Source: Trichopria drosophilae
Taxonomy: Eukaryota; Arthropoda; Insecta; Hymenoptera; Diapriidae
Direction: 5' to 3'
NCBI GenBank assembly: GCA_030407085.1
Contig: CM059587.1
Coordinates: 71,723,001 to 71,787,000 of the forward strand
Length of the DNA stretch: 64,000 bases
Position numbers and translations under genes: made by a program. The notes below the pieces were generated by a model, which ran no database searches, was not told where the DNA came from, and saw only the letters and a program-made list of their open reading frames with translations. This document shows positions 62,221-64,000 of this stretch, piece by piece (the first letter of the stretch is position 1; each line of letters begins with the position of its first letter).

Positions 62221-62627
62221 AAAATGTAAATAATGTCTCAATCAGGACAGTATTAGATACCGATACTATTGTTAGTACTGATTGCCAGTACTTAAACACC
62301 GCCGTCCAGTTGACATCGAACATTTCGAACATTGATTTGTCCAACTGGTTTGTTGAGGACATTATTTTGAATCGCCTTGTTAGATCAGCCAATTGGATTT
62401 CAACCAATTTGAATTCAAATTCTTATCTTTTATTTTTTAAAGAAAATTAACAGCATCAACTGGATTTACCATAACTAAAAAAGTCAAGTTGTGAGGGCAG
62501 ATAATTAAAGATTTAATTTTCATCTGGATTTCTATATGACCCATCCAAAGTTTGTAAAAACAATCGAAGTGGCGCTCGATTATCGTTTACCGAATTTACG
62601 CGTGTTTTAACAAAATTTCTTCTTCAG

Positions 62628-62910
62628 AGGTGGCTTTTCCGGAAAATTACTCTCTAGAGACGACGCGAACGGCACGAGGGTGGAATTGGGGTGATCGGAA
62701 GGAGGTTCGAGGCTTGATTGGCTGGCCAAAATCGATCCCTGGAAGAAACGACTTACTCCCGCGTTATATACCGGGACACGTGAACTCGGAAAATCAAGGG
62801 AGTAATACGACGTTGCGTTTACGAGATGATTGCGGCCAATTTGCGGATCCCATGGCTAAACGTCCTCCGGAGCTTTCACGACAGATAGGCGCACGCTCGT
62901 TATAACCTTT
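62628..62910 (+). other. CpG-rich islet with acceptor-like edge; possible exon or regulatory element
   Basis: A pyrimidine-rich TTTCTTCTTCAG ends at 62627, as in a 3' splice acceptor. From there a 91-codon frame stays open to a TAA at about 62903-62905 in a sharply GC-richer stretch. The translation has no family I recognise and a mixed, non-repetitive composition. High GC by itself lengthens open frames, so this could equally be a regulatory islet. No upstream exon was identified. Confidence 0.3.
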
Positions 62911-63140
62911 CTGTCACCGCCTAGGAATATCTATAGCAACTAAGCGATTTCGGAATTTTTTAAGATTAATTTGGGGTCTACATTTTTTGCCAAAATTTGA
63001 ATCCTGGGAGAAGATGGGAGGAAATAACTATAAATTTAAAGAAGGAGTAAAGGTTTTAACGTTATTATTTTCAAATTATGCTATCTCAACTAATTTTACT
63101 TCTTGTTTGCCTTAGTAAAATAAAATAAATGTTACGCCCA

Positions 63141-63400
63141 CACAGAGAGAAAAAAATTGTTAATGGAACCACGAAAAAATAGTAAAATCGATTTTAACCT
63201 GTTAAGTAGTAGAATTAACTATATGTAAAGTTAGAGTCGATATTTGAGGTTATGTACGAACGATTTAACCATCGGAAAATAGTAAATGGAACAATTTTAT
63301 TGTACCGTTTACCATGGAAATAGTTAATGCAACAACTTTTCTTATTTACGCGTTTTACTATTACAAAAAGGTTCCGTTAACTATTTCTTTTCTCTCTGTG
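63141..63400. mobile_element. 260-bp MITE, TIRs CACAGAGAGAAAA
   Basis: The left end (63141-63170) and the reverse complement of the right end (63370-63400) share CACAGAGAGAAAA, then TTAATGGAACC or TTAACGGAACC. The motif 'AGTTAATGGAAC' also recurs internally (near 63270-63285 and 63318-63330). It has no coding frame. The target-site duplication is uncertain: the flanking bases do not give a clear match. Confidence 0.75.
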
Positions 63401-64000
63401 CACGGAAACAAAAATTGCTCTTTTTAGCAATATTAGGTTAATTTCTTGTAATTTTCTAAAGAATAGATGTAAATCAGGTCTATATTGATATCAGTTAATT
63501 ATAAAATATATTATACAATCTGGTTACTGGGATACGTCCAACTACATCTCCATCAAGAAAGATCAATATAGATCAAAAATGAAAAATATCTCATTTGATT
63601 ATCCTAAAATAATGTGGTCTCAATATATTTTAATAGGTACAAACAGACCTTAGATCAGTATTTGACTTTAGTAATTGAATATTCAAGAATTCATTTATAC
63701 ATTCAAAGGAATCTTCATCTTAATAGAAACGTTAGCTATCCTTTGCAAAGCATAATATCAGATATGCCTGATTCAAGTTTCTCTAATATAGATTATAACG
63801 AAAATGCGTCTTCCTGAAACAATGGTGGACGAAGAAATTATTTAATTTTGTCGTACAAGACTGGATCTCTGTGGGTGTCGCATTTTCGTGTTGCCTAAAT
63901 GGGACGTGTTATAATTGTTTGAAGCAATTTTGCGTTGTACCAACTTTTAAATCGACGATAAAGAGAATACATAGACGAACATGAGGTGGAACTCATGACT
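63401..64000. other. Spacer to window end, no recognised gene
   Basis: The 67-codon frame at 63614-63817 is unrecognised. The last ~150 bp are slightly less AT-rich and could begin another unit beyond the window. Confidence 0.4.

Noticed and set aside
1..64000. CRISPR arrays, bacterial operons, rRNA genes, viral genes
   Set aside because: No spaced identical repeats, no long open frames, no recognisable rRNA or viral protein sequences; base composition and repeats are those of an animal genome.

Overview
The window is strongly AT-rich, non-bacterial DNA. I could not recognise a single protein-coding gene in it. The longest open frames are about 130 codons, and the two longest lie inside repeats. 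The tRNA-derived SINE with a poly(A) tail, the many short inverted-repeat elements, the degenerate minisatellites and the small CpG-richer islets in AT-rich DNA all point to an animal nuclear genome. An insect is most likely. A hymenopteran is possible, but the sequence alone does not prove it. The window is best read as an intergenic desert or the inside of a very long intron.

Layout. 2.7-3.2 kb: diverged copies of a dispersed 'AAAATGGCGGATCC' repeat. 4.0-5.9 kb: a 1.36-kb element with 26-bp terminal inverted repeats (TIRs), abutting a TA tract and a 0.5-kb minisatellite. 6.6-7.4 kb: a TIR element inserted in a GGATTGAA-type repeat. 8.07-8.44 kb: a fully fold-back element. 9.87-10.25 kb: fold-back element 1 of a four-member family. 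12.18-12.63 kb: an almost perfect palindrome. 13.3-14.0 kb: a CpG-rich islet running straight into a five-copy array of about 215-bp repeats (14.0-15.1 kb). 15.67-16.69 kb: a 1-kb TIR element. 19.27-20.50 kb: two copies of a TIR element, one split by a SINE. 24.5, 35.8 and 41.1 kb: fold-back elements 2, 3 and 4. 27.9-28.2 kb: a promoter-like cluster. 32.0-32.4 kb: an inverse copy of the GGATTGAA repeat with its own nested small element. 34.8-35.2, 49.0-49.65, 57.2-57.6, 59.8-60.0 and 62.6-62.9 kb: further CpG-richer islets. 49.88-50.24 kb: a pogo-like miniature element with TA target duplications. 63.14-63.40 kb: another miniature TIR element.

The most distinctive content is the fold-back family at 9.9, 24.5, 35.8 and 41.1 kb. 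Members end in GGGTGCA or GGGTGTG, their arms are tandem arrays of roughly 16-18-bp units, and two copies are flanked by perfect 8-bp target duplications. Their left arms tend to be longer than, or duplicated relative to, the right arms. No transposase-coding frame is present, so every mobile element here is non-autonomous or decayed. The CpG-richer islets are the best places to look for enhancers, promoters or small exons of an unseen gene.
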